Shown here: positions 8,833 through 17,142 of the stretch, piece after piece
Layout of the letters: the number at the start of each line of letters is the position of its first letter
How positions within the stretch are numbered: position 1 is the stretch's first letter
Assembly (NCBI GenBank): GCA_902761355.1
Contig: CACWJY010000004.1
Span: forward strand, 1 to 64,000
Length of the DNA: 64,000 bases
Direction: 5' to 3'
DNA from: Fibrobacter succinogenes
GTDB taxonomy: Bacteria; Fibrobacterota; Fibrobacteria; Fibrobacterales; Fibrobacteraceae
The notes under the pieces: model-generated
Database searches by the model: none
The model's input: only the letters and a program-made list of their open reading frames with translations
Told to the model about the DNA's origin: nothing
Position numbers and translations under genes: made by a program

Positions 8833-8916
8833 TTACCCGTAAAGGAATCCAAGCACAACAGCCAGAATCGAAAACAGGACTATCTGCTTGACAATGGCGA
8901 TTTCACTACTTTTCAT
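8833..8916 (-). CDS. Possible 27-residue membrane microprotein
   Basis: A short frame overlapping the end of the CE6 esterase gene by 11 bp. It starts ATGAAAAGTAGT within the esterase's last codons and encodes MKSSEIAIVKQ followed by one hydrophobic segment (IVLFSILAVVLGFLYG). An AAGGTGG ribosome site sits about 6 nt upstream, and the frame ends 33 nt before the terminator, so it fits the transcript exactly. I know no family for it. Chance is a real alternative at this length. Confidence 0.35.
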   Translation of the reverse strand: MKSSEIAIVKQIVLFSILAVVLGFLYG

Positions 8917-10552
8917 AAACCACCACCTTTTGCTTGATACCTACCGAGTTAGCGGCACGCACCAGATACACACCCTGACGGACACCCTTAAGACCATCCT
9001 TGACCATGCGGACAGCATCATCCATGCCGGCAGCCTTGAAGTTTGCAATGCGCTTACCCTGCATGTCAAACAGGTTAAAGCTACTTTCGGCTTCGGTCAT
9101 CAGATTCAAACGCGTAGCAATCGCCGTAGTAGAGGCAGACTTAAATTCGACATAGTCAATGTCAATCCAGTCGTTGGTAATTTCCAGTTTGAGTTCGTGT
9201 TCGCCGGCCGTCAAGGTCGCCGTGCCGCCATTCACCGTCGTAAAGTTTTCAAAGCCCTTGCCTTCGTTAGCGATTTCTGTACCGATTTTTTGGTCATCGA
9301 TATAGAGGACAAAGCTACCAGTACCATTATCGCCAGCGACGAGTGCAGAAATTTCGTATTCGCCATCGGCAGCCACATTCACGGTGTACTTGAGCCATTC
9401 GCTCTTTTGGCAGTGGCCAACGGTAATACCCATGTTCGGCTGATAAATATCGACGTCATCCTTGCGGAGCTTGCCGCCTTCATTGCCTTTGCTCAAGTCG
9501 TAGTAAGCCTTGTTGGCACCACCCTTGTTGTAATTTTCAGCCTGTACCTTACCCGGAATCGCAATCGGTTCGGTGTAGGGGCCATATTCCTCAGGCGGTT
9601 CATCAGGAACCGTAGACTGGCTCGGGTCCACCAGGTTTACCGGCGGAGCATCCGGATCAATCGTCTTGTCAATAAGTTTGAGCATCTCTGAGCAGTAGCG
9701 CTTGCCGAGTTCAATCACGCCTGCGCGCCCAAAGTGGTACGGGTCCTTGCCGTTACCCTGCAAGCCCTTGGAAGAGGCAAGCCCGAACTTCTTAAAATTC
9801 TGCTTGAGTTGCGCAATGCCGCCGTTCTTGCTAGAGCAGCAGTTGTTGCCTTCCTGCAGCAGTTCGCCCGCCACAAACGGCACTTCATTTTCGTCCAAGC
9901 CAAGCGCATCAATCACGTCCTTGTAGGTCTTGTAAACGGTCTTGCGCCAGTTAGCATCAGTGCCGTCACTTTCGCCCTGGTGGAAGATGAAGCCCTTGAT
10001 GACGCCCACTTCCTTAGCCTTCTTGGCGAGTTCCAGAATGCGTCCCGGAGGATTGTTGTCGTAATCCTTGGGCCAGCCCCAGCTCATGATGTCCTTGCCG
10101 TCGCCCTTGAAATAGCTTTCGTACTGGTCCTTGTCGAAGGCGCGGATGCTCACCGCACCGATAGCGACCGGAATAATACCCACGGTAACGCCCGGCAGGG
10201 AATCCACCATAGCGCGGCCGAAGTAGTCTGCCGGAGAAAGGTTTTCGAAGGGGTGGAACATCGGGGGAATCGCGGTGTACCATTCGCCCGTCTTGATAGA
10301 CTGATTCGTCTTGCCGCTGCGCTGGCTCGCGTTTGCGTTATGCGAGGCGAGCATCAGAAACTTTTCCTTGTACTTGTCCTGGTCTTCGGAAGGGACGATA
10401 TCGCCGTTACCCGCCATATTGGACTGACCATAAGCGATATAAATATGAAAATTGGGGTTCGGCGCCGCATTCGCAAGCGTCGCCAACATCACCAGCCCGC
10501 CAACAAGCCACAGGGCCGGGGTCAAAAACTCAGAGACCTTTTTAAAGTCCAT
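8906..10552 (-). CDS. CE6 acetylxylan esterase with CBM6 (first of two)
   Basis: A 548-residue secreted esterase of the CE6/SASA type, removing acetyl groups from xylan so that xylanases can reach the backbone. Signal peptide about 1-30. The catalytic Ser44 is in YGQSNMAG. A FHQGESDG block and a DPYHFG motif (His and Asp of the active site) follow. The C-terminal CBM6-like module runs from IPGKVQAENYNKGG to DWIDIDYVEF, then the shared tail (FNLFDMQGKRIANF, RQGVYLVR). The ATG at 10552 has AAGGAG 7 nt upstream. Adjacent CE6 enzymes are known from F. succinogenes (Axe6A and Axe6B), and this and the next gene match that arrangement. I cannot say which copy is which. Confidence 0.9.
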   Translation of the reverse strand: MDFKKVSEFLTPALWLVGGLVMLATLANAAPNPNFHIYIAYGQSNMAGNGDIVPSEDQDKYKEKFLMLASHNANASQRSGKTNQSIKTGEWYTAIPPMFHPFENLSPADYFGRAMVDSLPGVTVGIIPVAIGAVSIRAFDKDQYESYFKGDGKDIMSWGWPKDYDNNPPGRILELAKKAKEVGVIKGFIFHQGESDGTDANWRKTVYKTYKDVIDALGLDENEVPFVAGELLQEGNNCCSSKNGGIAQLKQNFKKFGLASSKGLQGNGKDPYHFGRAGVIELGKRYCSEMLKLIDKTIDPDAPPVNLVDPSQSTVPDEPPEEYGPYTEPIAIPGKVQAENYNKGGANKAYYDLSKGNEGGKLRKDDVDIYQPNMGITVGHCQKSEWLKYTVNVAADGEYEISALVAGDNGTGSFVLYIDDQKIGTEIANEGKGFENFTTVNGGTATLTAGEHELKLEITNDWIDIDYVEFKSASTTAIATRLNLMTEAESSFNLFDMQGKRIANFKAAGMDDAVRMVKDGLKGVRQGVYLVRAANSVGIKQKVVVYEK

Positions 10553-10575
10553 AACACACTCCTTTTGCAACACTC

Positions 10576-10641
10576 TAAAATTACCCTAAAAAAACGGCGA
10601 AATTTCGTAAAAAATGAGGAAATCTATGGATAAATAGTCAA
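10576..10641 (-). promoter_or_regulatory. Promoter and cluster operator of the first CE6 gene
   Basis: A taaaatta box at 10576-10583 and the palindrome tggataaatagtcaa at 10627-10641. Centre distance is 54.5 bp. Confidence 0.65.
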
Positions 10642-10665
10642 TAAGAGATAAACAAAAAGTAACGA

Positions 10666-10689
10666 AAAACCCGCTTTTTAGCGGGTTTT
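10666..10689 (-). terminator. Rho-independent terminator after the second CE6 gene
   Basis: A 10-bp stem aaaacccgct/agcgggtttt with a 4-nt loop and T-rich flank on the minus strand, just after the stop at 10722. Confidence 0.85.
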
Positions 10690-10721
10690 GGTCAACTAAA
10701 ATTTACCAAAGGTGTAAAGAC

Positions 10722-12326
10722 TTATTTTGCCACCTGAATTCGCATCGTTCGACCGTTTACAGACTTCGCCAAATAGGCACCATCTCGTTTTACAAGGTTC
10801 GCCGCAGCCGATTTAAGCTCAGACGTCCCCGTTGCACGGACCACGCCAAGATAGGTGCCGTTCATATCGAAAATGCGGTAGTTTTCGACTTCGGTCGGCA
10901 TGTTCAGGCGCACGTCAGCAATCTTTGTGTTGCAATCGGCGCAAGGTTCTCCACAACCATCGCAAGGATCCTGCGCCATCGAGAAGTTGATGTAGTCGAT
11001 ATCAAAGTATTGCTGCGTCACATCCATGCGCAGAATATGCTTACCGGCCGGGAGAGTCACCTTCTGCTTGACTTCGGTGAAATCATCGTAGCTAGAACCC
11101 GTGACCGTAAATTCGCCAATGGACTTGCCATCGATAGAGAGCGTAAAGGAACCCTTACCGTCGGTAGCGACAGAAGCGGCAGCGGTGTAATCGCCAGCTT
11201 CGGCAACATTGACCGTCCATTCGAGCCAGTCACCGGTAGTGTTGTAACCGACGGCAATTCCGGTAGCCTTCTTGTAAAGGTCTACGCCGGTATCCTTGCG
11301 GTAGTCGGAATCGCCGTGGTTTTCGCTATCGTCGCCGTAAGAATCGTTGGTGGTACCGTCTTCGTTCCGGCCCTTACCCGGAATATCGAAATCTTCGACC
11401 TCAATCTTGCCCGGAATCGCAAGAGCTTCTCCCTTGAACGGAGTCTGCGGTTCAGGATTCACCGGAGTCACATTCACCAGTTTCAGCATTTCCTGGGCGT
11501 AACGCTGACCCATGCCGCGGTAGCCTTCTACGGTAAAGTGGAGGCCGTCGCCCTTGCTTCCGTAGCCCTTGGAGCTTGCCACGCCAAAGTTGACGATGTA
11601 CTTGGAAAGATTGTGCACGCGGCTGTTAAAGCCCGCGCAAGAACCGCCGTCCACCATTTCGCCGGCGACAAACGGGGTTTCTTCGGCTTTAAGGCCCAGC
11701 TGCGTGAGCATGTATTCGTAAGTCTTCTTGACAATCTGTTCCCAATTGCTCATGCCGCCATCGGTTTCGCCCTGGTGGAAAATAATTCCCTTGATAACGC
11801 CCTTTTCCTGCGCCTTCTTGGCGACTTCGATAATACGGCCCATGGCGTTACCGTCATTACCGTAAGCCTTCGCGCCACTCTGGAGCCAGTCGGCAGCAGA
11901 AGCGAGGTAGCTCTTGTAGTCATCGGGGTCGAACAGGCGGATACTCGTGCCGCCCTGCGCCACCGGGATAATACCGATTGTCACATCGGGCAAGGAGTCT
12001 GCCATGTGGCGGCCAAACCAGTCCGCCGGAGAAAGCCCCGCATTGCACTTGAACATCGGAGGTACCGCCGGGTACATCTCGCCCACCGTCGGGCGGCCGA
12101 GATTTGAGCAAGACGTGGTCGCGAACATCTTTACGCGCGGGTGTTCCTTGCCGTCGACATTCTTGTCGAAGTTGTTCGCATTGCCTTCCATGTTGGACTG
12201 GCCATACGCAATGTAAATGTGGAAGTTCGGGTCCGGAGCCGCACTGGCAAATGTCGCAAGCATCAAAAGGCCGCCTACGAGCCACTGGGACGGGTTTAAA
12301 AACTCGGAAATCTTCTTGATATCCAT
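10722..12326 (-). CDS. CE6 acetylxylan esterase with CBM6 (second of two)
   Basis: A 534-residue paralogue of the neighbouring esterase. Signal peptide about 1-30. Ser44 is in YGQSNMEG, with FHQGETDGG and a GLHFTVEG motif. A CBM6 (IPGKIEVEDFDIPG to YFDIDYINF) is followed by a Cys-rich linker (CDGCGEPCADC) and the shared tail (YRIFDMNGTYLGVVRA to GRTMRIQVAK). That tail is almost the same as in the GH30 enzyme next door, which suggests module copying between neighbours. The ATG at 12326 has GGAG 7 nt upstream. It has its own promoter, operator and terminator. Confidence 0.9.
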   Translation of the reverse strand: MDIKKISEFLNPSQWLVGGLLMLATFASAAPDPNFHIYIAYGQSNMEGNANNFDKNVDGKEHPRVKMFATTSCSNLGRPTVGEMYPAVPPMFKCNAGLSPADWFGRHMADSLPDVTIGIIPVAQGGTSIRLFDPDDYKSYLASAADWLQSGAKAYGNDGNAMGRIIEVAKKAQEKGVIKGIIFHQGETDGGMSNWEQIVKKTYEYMLTQLGLKAEETPFVAGEMVDGGSCAGFNSRVHNLSKYIVNFGVASSKGYGSKGDGLHFTVEGYRGMGQRYAQEMLKLVNVTPVNPEPQTPFKGEALAIPGKIEVEDFDIPGKGRNEDGTTNDSYGDDSENHGDSDYRKDTGVDLYKKATGIAVGYNTTGDWLEWTVNVAEAGDYTAAASVATDGKGSFTLSIDGKSIGEFTVTGSSYDDFTEVKQKVTLPAGKHILRMDVTQQYFDIDYINFSMAQDPCDGCGEPCADCNTKIADVRLNMPTEVENYRIFDMNGTYLGVVRATGTSELKSAAANLVKRDGAYLAKSVNGRTMRIQVAK

Positions 12327-12349
12327 TTTACACTCCTTATGCAATACTC

Positions 12350-12414
12350 TAAAATTACCCTCAAATCGTCAGAACCATCAAAAAAAAGCTCATTTTTCAT
12401 GGACAAACTATCAA
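12350..12414 (-). promoter_or_regulatory. Promoter and cluster operator of the second CE6 gene
   Basis: A taaaatta box at 12350-12357 and the palindrome tggacaaactatcaa at 12400-12414. Centre distance is 53.5 bp. Confidence 0.65.
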
Positions 12415-12423
12415 TAAACGAAA

Positions 12424-12446
12424 AATCCCGGAAACATTCCGGGATT
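12424..12446 (-). terminator. Rho-independent terminator after the GH30 gene
   Basis: A 9-bp stem aatcccgga/tccgggatt with a 5-nt loop, followed by TTTTT on the minus strand. Confidence 0.85.
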
Positions 12447-12482
12447 CAACATAAATTTCAACAAACAGTGTGCTCAAAAAGC

Positions 12483-14570
12483 CTATTTTGCCACCTGTAT
12501 ACGCATGGTGCGGCCGGCAGCGGACTTTGCAATATAGACACCACCGCGCTGAACAAGTTGAGCCGTACTAGAGCGAAGCTCCTGCATCCCCATAGCGCGA
12601 ACCACGCCAAGGCTGTTTCCATTCACATCGAAGATACGATAGTTTTCGGCCTCGGTCGGCATTTTCAGACGAATATCCGCAACTGTCGAATTACAGTCGT
12701 CACATGGTTTTTCAAACTTAAAATAGTCAATATCAAACCAAGAGGTCGTCACTTCCATGCGGAGAATGTGTTCGCCCGCCGGGAGTGTCACCTTAGCGGT
12801 AACGTCCTTAAAATCATCCCAGCTAGAACCAGAAACAGGAACTTCAGCAATGGGCTCCCCGTCAATCGAAAGCGTAAAGCCCGGATCCGAATTACCCGTT
12901 GCAACAGAAGCGGTCATCGTGTATTCACCGGCTTCCTTCACATTCACGGTATATTCGAGCCATTCGCCAGCCTGGTTGTGACCCACCACATTGCCAGTAG
13001 CCTTCTTATAAATATCGACGCCCGTATCTTCACGAACCTTGGAGCATTCAGCAGTCTTGTCTTCGTCGGTGCAAGCATGGTTTTCGGAGTCGGCATCGTA
13101 ATAGGTCTTATTTTCCTTGCCGGTACCCGGAACGTCAAAGTTTTCGGCTTCGATCTTGCCCGGGAGTTCCACAGCCTTGCCACCGAACGGTTCGCGCGGT
13201 ACTGGTTCTGCAGGCGTTCCCACGCCCACGAGAGTCACAATGCAGTCCTTGTTGCCCGAATTGCCGGCATCCATGGTAATAGTTACAGAACCATTCTTGA
13301 CTTCGACTTCGCCTTCATCCTTGGCATTCTTTGCTTCGCTCGTGGTGTACACGTGGAACGATTCCACATCGGCACCCTTCACGTTCACCGTCACGGTCTT
13401 GCTATTCTTGTAATCGCGGTTCACGAGCACCACAATCACGGAGTCGCCTTCGGAACTCCTGTATGCAGAAGCAAAAACTTCCTTCTCGGGATTTGCCGTA
13501 GCACCCACGCGGACTGCACCCGGGCGCACAAAACGGGCAAACTGAGAAAGGACATAGCCTCGCTTAGAAATCTTGCCGATTTCGTTGCTCGGAATCTGGA
13601 GTTTGTTGCCAAAATCCTTTTCCATGATTAGGCCGTAGCAACGGCGGATATACCACCAGGTGTACTGATTGAAGTTGCCCACGACCATAGCGCGGTGGAT
13701 TTCGTAAGCCACATCCATGGCATTCACGGTATCGCGCTTGTTGGCGTTCGCCTGGTCACCCGTATTCGTAATCGTGCGCCAGTAGTTACCGCTACCCTGG
13801 CTTTCGGTGTAGTGTTCCGTCATCCAGCGTTCTACGCCCTTCTGGTCAGCCAAAGAATACTGGAAGAAGTTATCCCCAGTTCTTCTGTCGCTAGCGTAGA
13901 AGTGCGCACCGAGAATGTCCCAGTTCTTAAGGGCGCTCGCATCGTTCAGCACCTTGTCATACAGACTTTTCTGATAGGCAAAAGACTCAGTCGAAATCAC
14001 CTTGACCCCATTCTTGCGCATTTTGTCTGCGTAACCCTTGGTGAAATTGTAGATTTCGTCGGCGCTCCAGCAAGCCCATTCATGGCACCAGTCCGGTTCG
14101 TTACTGATGGAAATTGCATACAGAGGAACGCCCTGATTCTTCATGTAATCGTTAAAGCTGTTCAGGTGATCCACGTACTTCTGGTAGTTCGAAGAAGACA
14201 TGTGCTGGTTTGCCCCCGCATACGGAGATGTCCACGGAGTCGCATACAGAATAAAGTCGTCGCCGGCGTACTTTTTGGCATACTTTGCTGCCTGTACTTC
14301 TTTATTAAAATCGTTTGAGCTTGCATACACCGGAATACGGAGCGTATTGAGGCCGATTGTACCTTCACCCGTACCGAAAGCAATCTTCGCATCGGCTTCG
14401 GAGAGTCCGCCACCGCCTTGCCACTGGTTATGCACCATGCCACCAAAGCCACGAATGACCTGGTGTTCTTCGGTCACGTCGACATTGACAGTCGAAGCAA
14501 AAGCCATGCTCCAAAGTCCTGCCATTCCTAAGGCAAAACCCACACTCTTTGCAATTTTTTGGATTGTCAT
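12483..14570 (-). CDS. GH30 endoxylanase/glucuronoxylanase with CBM6
   Basis: A 695-residue secreted xylanase. Signal peptide about 1-26. The GH30 barrel begins at VIRGFGGMVHNQW. The acid/base is Glu158 in ISNEPDW and the nucleophile is probably Glu252 in WMTEHYTES. The side beta-domain ends near VTLVGVG. CBM6 (LPGKIEAENFDVPG to WFDIDYFKFE) and the shared tail ending RTMRIQVAK follow. The ATG at 14570 has AAGGAG 6-7 nt upstream and gives a clean signal peptide. A taaaatac box is present at 14603-14610 but I find no operator at the usual distance, unlike the other units in the block. Whether it needs glucuronic acid side chains (GH30_8 type) cannot be read from the sequence alone. Confidence 0.9.
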   Translation of the reverse strand: MTIQKIAKSVGFALGMAGLWSMAFASTVNVDVTEEHQVIRGFGGMVHNQWQGGGGLSEADAKIAFGTGEGTIGLNTLRIPVYASSNDFNKEVQAAKYAKKYAGDDFILYATPWTSPYAGANQHMSSSNYQKYVDHLNSFNDYMKNQGVPLYAISISNEPDWCHEWACWSADEIYNFTKGYADKMRKNGVKVISTESFAYQKSLYDKVLNDASALKNWDILGAHFYASDRRTGDNFFQYSLADQKGVERWMTEHYTESQGSGNYWRTITNTGDQANANKRDTVNAMDVAYEIHRAMVVGNFNQYTWWYIRRCYGLIMEKDFGNKLQIPSNEIGKISKRGYVLSQFARFVRPGAVRVGATANPEKEVFASAYRSSEGDSVIVVLVNRDYKNSKTVTVNVKGADVESFHVYTTSEAKNAKDEGEVEVKNGSVTITMDAGNSGNKDCIVTLVGVGTPAEPVPREPFGGKAVELPGKIEAENFDVPGTGKENKTYYDADSENHACTDEDKTAECSKVREDTGVDIYKKATGNVVGHNQAGEWLEYTVNVKEAGEYTMTASVATGNSDPGFTLSIDGEPIAEVPVSGSSWDDFKDVTAKVTLPAGEHILRMEVTTSWFDIDYFKFEKPCDDCNSTVADIRLKMPTEAENYRIFDVNGNSLGVVRAMGMQELRSSTAQLVQRGGVYIAKSAAGRTMRIQVAK

Positions 14571-14653
14571 CTTATACTCCTTTTTAACATAACTCCCGAT
14601 ATTAAAATACATTCTCGTAATTTCAAAATCAAGCGTTTTTTCCCGGAAGGAAA

Positions 14654-14675
14654 GGCACCCCCATTCGGGGGTGTC
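14654..14675 (-). terminator. Terminator after the first GH43 paralogue
   Basis: A hairpin with caccccc/gggggtg core (plus flanking pairs) and loop attc, followed by TTTCCTT on the minus strand, directly after the stop at 14704. Confidence 0.75.
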
Positions 14676-14703
14676 CTCCTGGTTGGATGTGTTTATGGGA
14701 AAC

Positions 14704-16968
14704 TTACTTGGTTACACGCACCTTGGCGACCATGCCATTACTACAGTTACGAATCAGGCTTACTCCATTTGCCTTTTCCGCTCCCTTAATAGCGCCGCTC
14801 TGCCAAAGTTTCTTAGCTTCAGCCATGTTGCGTGCAGAGAACCTAGCGATCTTCTTGCCGCTCAAATCGAACACGTCGAAGCTTGCGGTAGAAGCGTTTG
14901 CAAATTTCACGCCCTTGATCGCGGTAGTACCTTTGAGCGGGTCGGAATCAGCAGCATCCTTGCCAGCAACAAAGTTGATGTAGTCAATATCCATCCAGTC
15001 GCCGGTTACGGTAAAGCGGAGGATATGTTCGCCCGCCGGGAGCGTTACGTTCGCCTTGACCTTGTTGTAGTCATCGTAGTTTTCTTCACCATCGTTCTTA
15101 GGCACTGCAATTTCTTCGGTAATGTTCTTGTCGTCAATCGAAAGCTGGAATCCGGAGGTCGCATTGGCAGACGCCACGGCGGCATACATGGTGTAATCAC
15201 CAGCTTCCTTCACGTTCACGGTGTATTCGAGCCATTCGCCGGCCTGGTTGTAGCCCACGACATAGCCAGTCGCCTTCTTGTAGATATCGACACCGGTGCC
15301 TTCGCGATAGCTCTTGCCGCCATTGCTTTCGGCGCCATGGTCGTCGGAATCGTTGTCGCTATAGGAATCGACTCCAGCGCCGCGGCCTGTACCCGGTTCG
15401 TCAAAGTTTTCCATTTCGATCTTGCCCGGAATTTCCCAAGCCTTGCCGCCAAAGGGTTTCTGCGGTTCCGGCGGTGTCGTGCCGCTGCCTTCGAAGCCCC
15501 AAGCCTTCACGTACATGGTCGAATCTTGATTGCCCTTGAACACGAGGAACAGCTGGTTCACAATGCCCTTGAGGCCAGAAACTTCGCACTTGTTTTCGGC
15601 GTAAGTGTTCTTGCTGCCGGTATTCTTCAAGGTACAAGTGCCTGCGAGCGTACCCGATGCAGAACCCGTGCGGATTTCAATCTTGTTGCCGTCGGCAGCA
15701 CTTGAAGCCTCGACCGTAAAGCCCGTTGCCGCAGTACCGAAATCCACGCCAGAAACGCGAATCCAGGATTCCTTGCTCGAAAGCGGAATCAGCACATGCT
15801 CAGCCCTCTTGCCCACGACAAAGTTGGAGCGACTGCGAATGCCTTTCTGCTTGGAGCTCGTGAGTGCCGGGTACCAGTCATACGGATCGAAGTTTTCAAT
15901 CTGCTTCGGGCCTTCGTCTGTCACCTTCACCGTCTGAATCGTACCATCGGCATTGTAGAACATTTCGTCTACAGAAACGCTGCGGTGGTAACCTTCGTTC
16001 GGCTTCGGCTGACCGTCATCGGCCGGAATAATTTCAAGTCCGTTATGGCCCTTGGCAATACGGCGGTCATGATAGACAACGTAAGAATGGCCCTTGAATT
16101 CGGCAATACCATGGTGGTTGTTGTTGCCGTTAATGCTTCGACCATTCATACTCGGGTCGCCGAGAATGGTACCCTTCCAGGTGTACGGGCCCATCACATT
16201 GTTGGACATGCCGTAGTCAATGGTAGGCGCACCCTGCTGCCAGCCAGTACTGTAAGAGAAGTAGTAAGTACCCTTGTGCTTATGGATGTACGACGCTTCG
16301 AGCATCTTGCGGGTCGGCAGGTTGTTCACCTTCACGTGGCTGCCATTGCCCACCGGAGCGTTTTTCGCGTCGTTCAACTTGACGATATCGAAGTTATCGG
16401 TATTCGGGCGGCTGTTGCTTTCGCCACCACCCCACGTCACGTAGGTCGTACCGTCGTCATCGATAAAGATACCCGGGTCAAAGCACCACGAAACGCCATC
16501 GCAGCCAATAATGCCGCGGCCGCCGACCAGTTTGTCCTTGCCGTTACCCACGGCGTTTGTCCACGGGCCGTCGATTGCAGGCGCCTTGATGTAGCCAATG
16601 CCGCCGCCACCGCCATCGGGGAACACGATGTAGAACGTGCCGTTATGCACCGCAATACCGGATGCCCAAATGTCGTTAATGCCGTTCACCTTGCGGGCAT
16701 CGTAAATAATGCCGTAGTCAGTCCAGTTCTGCATATCCTTACTGCGGAATGCATAGAGGGCGTAAATCTTGTAACCATTGGAATTGTACGGAGCCGGGTC
16801 ATCGGAGTCCGTAATGATATAGAAGTATTCATCGTCGGCAGCGGCACCAGGGTCGGCCAGATAGTGATAAGTCGAAATAGGGTTATCCGCAAGACCAAAA
16901 GCAGCAAGTCCCGCAACCAAAAACGCAGCCTTATTCAGGCTGGAAATTTTCCTCATCCCATCATGCAT
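14704..16968 (-). CDS. GH43 arabinofuranosidase-type enzyme with two CBM6-like modules (paralogue A)
   Basis: A 754-residue secreted enzyme. Signal peptide about 1-27 (LVAGLAAFGLA). GH43 residues: Asp in YLADPGAA, Asp in CFDPGIFIDDDG, Glu in LEASYIHK. A first beta-sandwich (VLIPLSSKESWIRV to NQLFLVFKG) and a canonical CBM6 (IPGKIEMENFDEPG to WMDIDYINF) follow, then the tail FDVFDLSGKKIARF to AKVRVTK. This GH43-module-CBM6 layout matches alpha-L-arabinofuranosidases known from F. succinogenes. The ATG at 16968 has GGAG 6 nt upstream and is preferred to the in-frame ATG at 16956. It is a tandem duplicate of the next gene. Confidence 0.9.
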   Translation of the reverse strand: MHDGMRKISSLNKAAFLVAGLAAFGLADNPISTYHYLADPGAAADDEYFYIITDSDDPAPYNSNGYKIYALYAFRSKDMQNWTDYGIIYDARKVNGINDIWASGIAVHNGTFYIVFPDGGGGGIGYIKAPAIDGPWTNAVGNGKDKLVGGRGIIGCDGVSWCFDPGIFIDDDGTTYVTWGGGESNSRPNTDNFDIVKLNDAKNAPVGNGSHVKVNNLPTRKMLEASYIHKHKGTYYFSYSTGWQQGAPTIDYGMSNNVMGPYTWKGTILGDPSMNGRSINGNNNHHGIAEFKGHSYVVYHDRRIAKGHNGLEIIPADDGQPKPNEGYHRSVSVDEMFYNADGTIQTVKVTDEGPKQIENFDPYDWYPALTSSKQKGIRSRSNFVVGKRAEHVLIPLSSKESWIRVSGVDFGTAATGFTVEASSAADGNKIEIRTGSASGTLAGTCTLKNTGSKNTYAENKCEVSGLKGIVNQLFLVFKGNQDSTMYVKAWGFEGSGTTPPEPQKPFGGKAWEIPGKIEMENFDEPGTGRGAGVDSYSDNDSDDHGAESNGGKSYREGTGVDIYKKATGYVVGYNQAGEWLEYTVNVKEAGDYTMYAAVASANATSGFQLSIDDKNITEEIAVPKNDGEENYDDYNKVKANVTLPAGEHILRFTVTGDWMDIDYINFVAGKDAADSDPLKGTTAIKGVKFANASTASFDVFDLSGKKIARFSARNMAEAKKLWQSGAIKGAEKANGVSLIRNCSNGMVAKVRVTK

Positions 16969-17009
16969 AAAGCACTCCTCGAAGGCGAAACACCATATGC
17001 CTTCGAATC

Positions 17010-17075
17010 TAAAACTATCCTCAAAAAGCCGCATTATTCCACATTGGAACGCACGTTTCTTGGATAAATTGTCAA
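17010..17075 (-). promoter_or_regulatory. Promoter and cluster operator of GH43 paralogue A
   Basis: A taaaacta box at 17010-17017 and the palindrome tggataaattgtcaa at 17061-17075. Centre distance is 54.5 bp. Confidence 0.65.
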
Positions 17076-17096
17076 CAAGCCGAAAGTCCAAACGTA

Positions 17097-17126
17097 AAAC
17101 CGGAGTTACAAAAGTAACTCCGGTTT
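17097..17126 (-). terminator. Hairpin terminator after GH43 paralogue B
   Basis: A 13-bp perfect stem aaaccggagttac/gtaactccggttt with an aaaa loop lies just after the stop at 17143. The T tract on the minus strand is short. Confidence 0.7.
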
Positions 17127-17142
17127 CAAATTTTAGCGTTTT

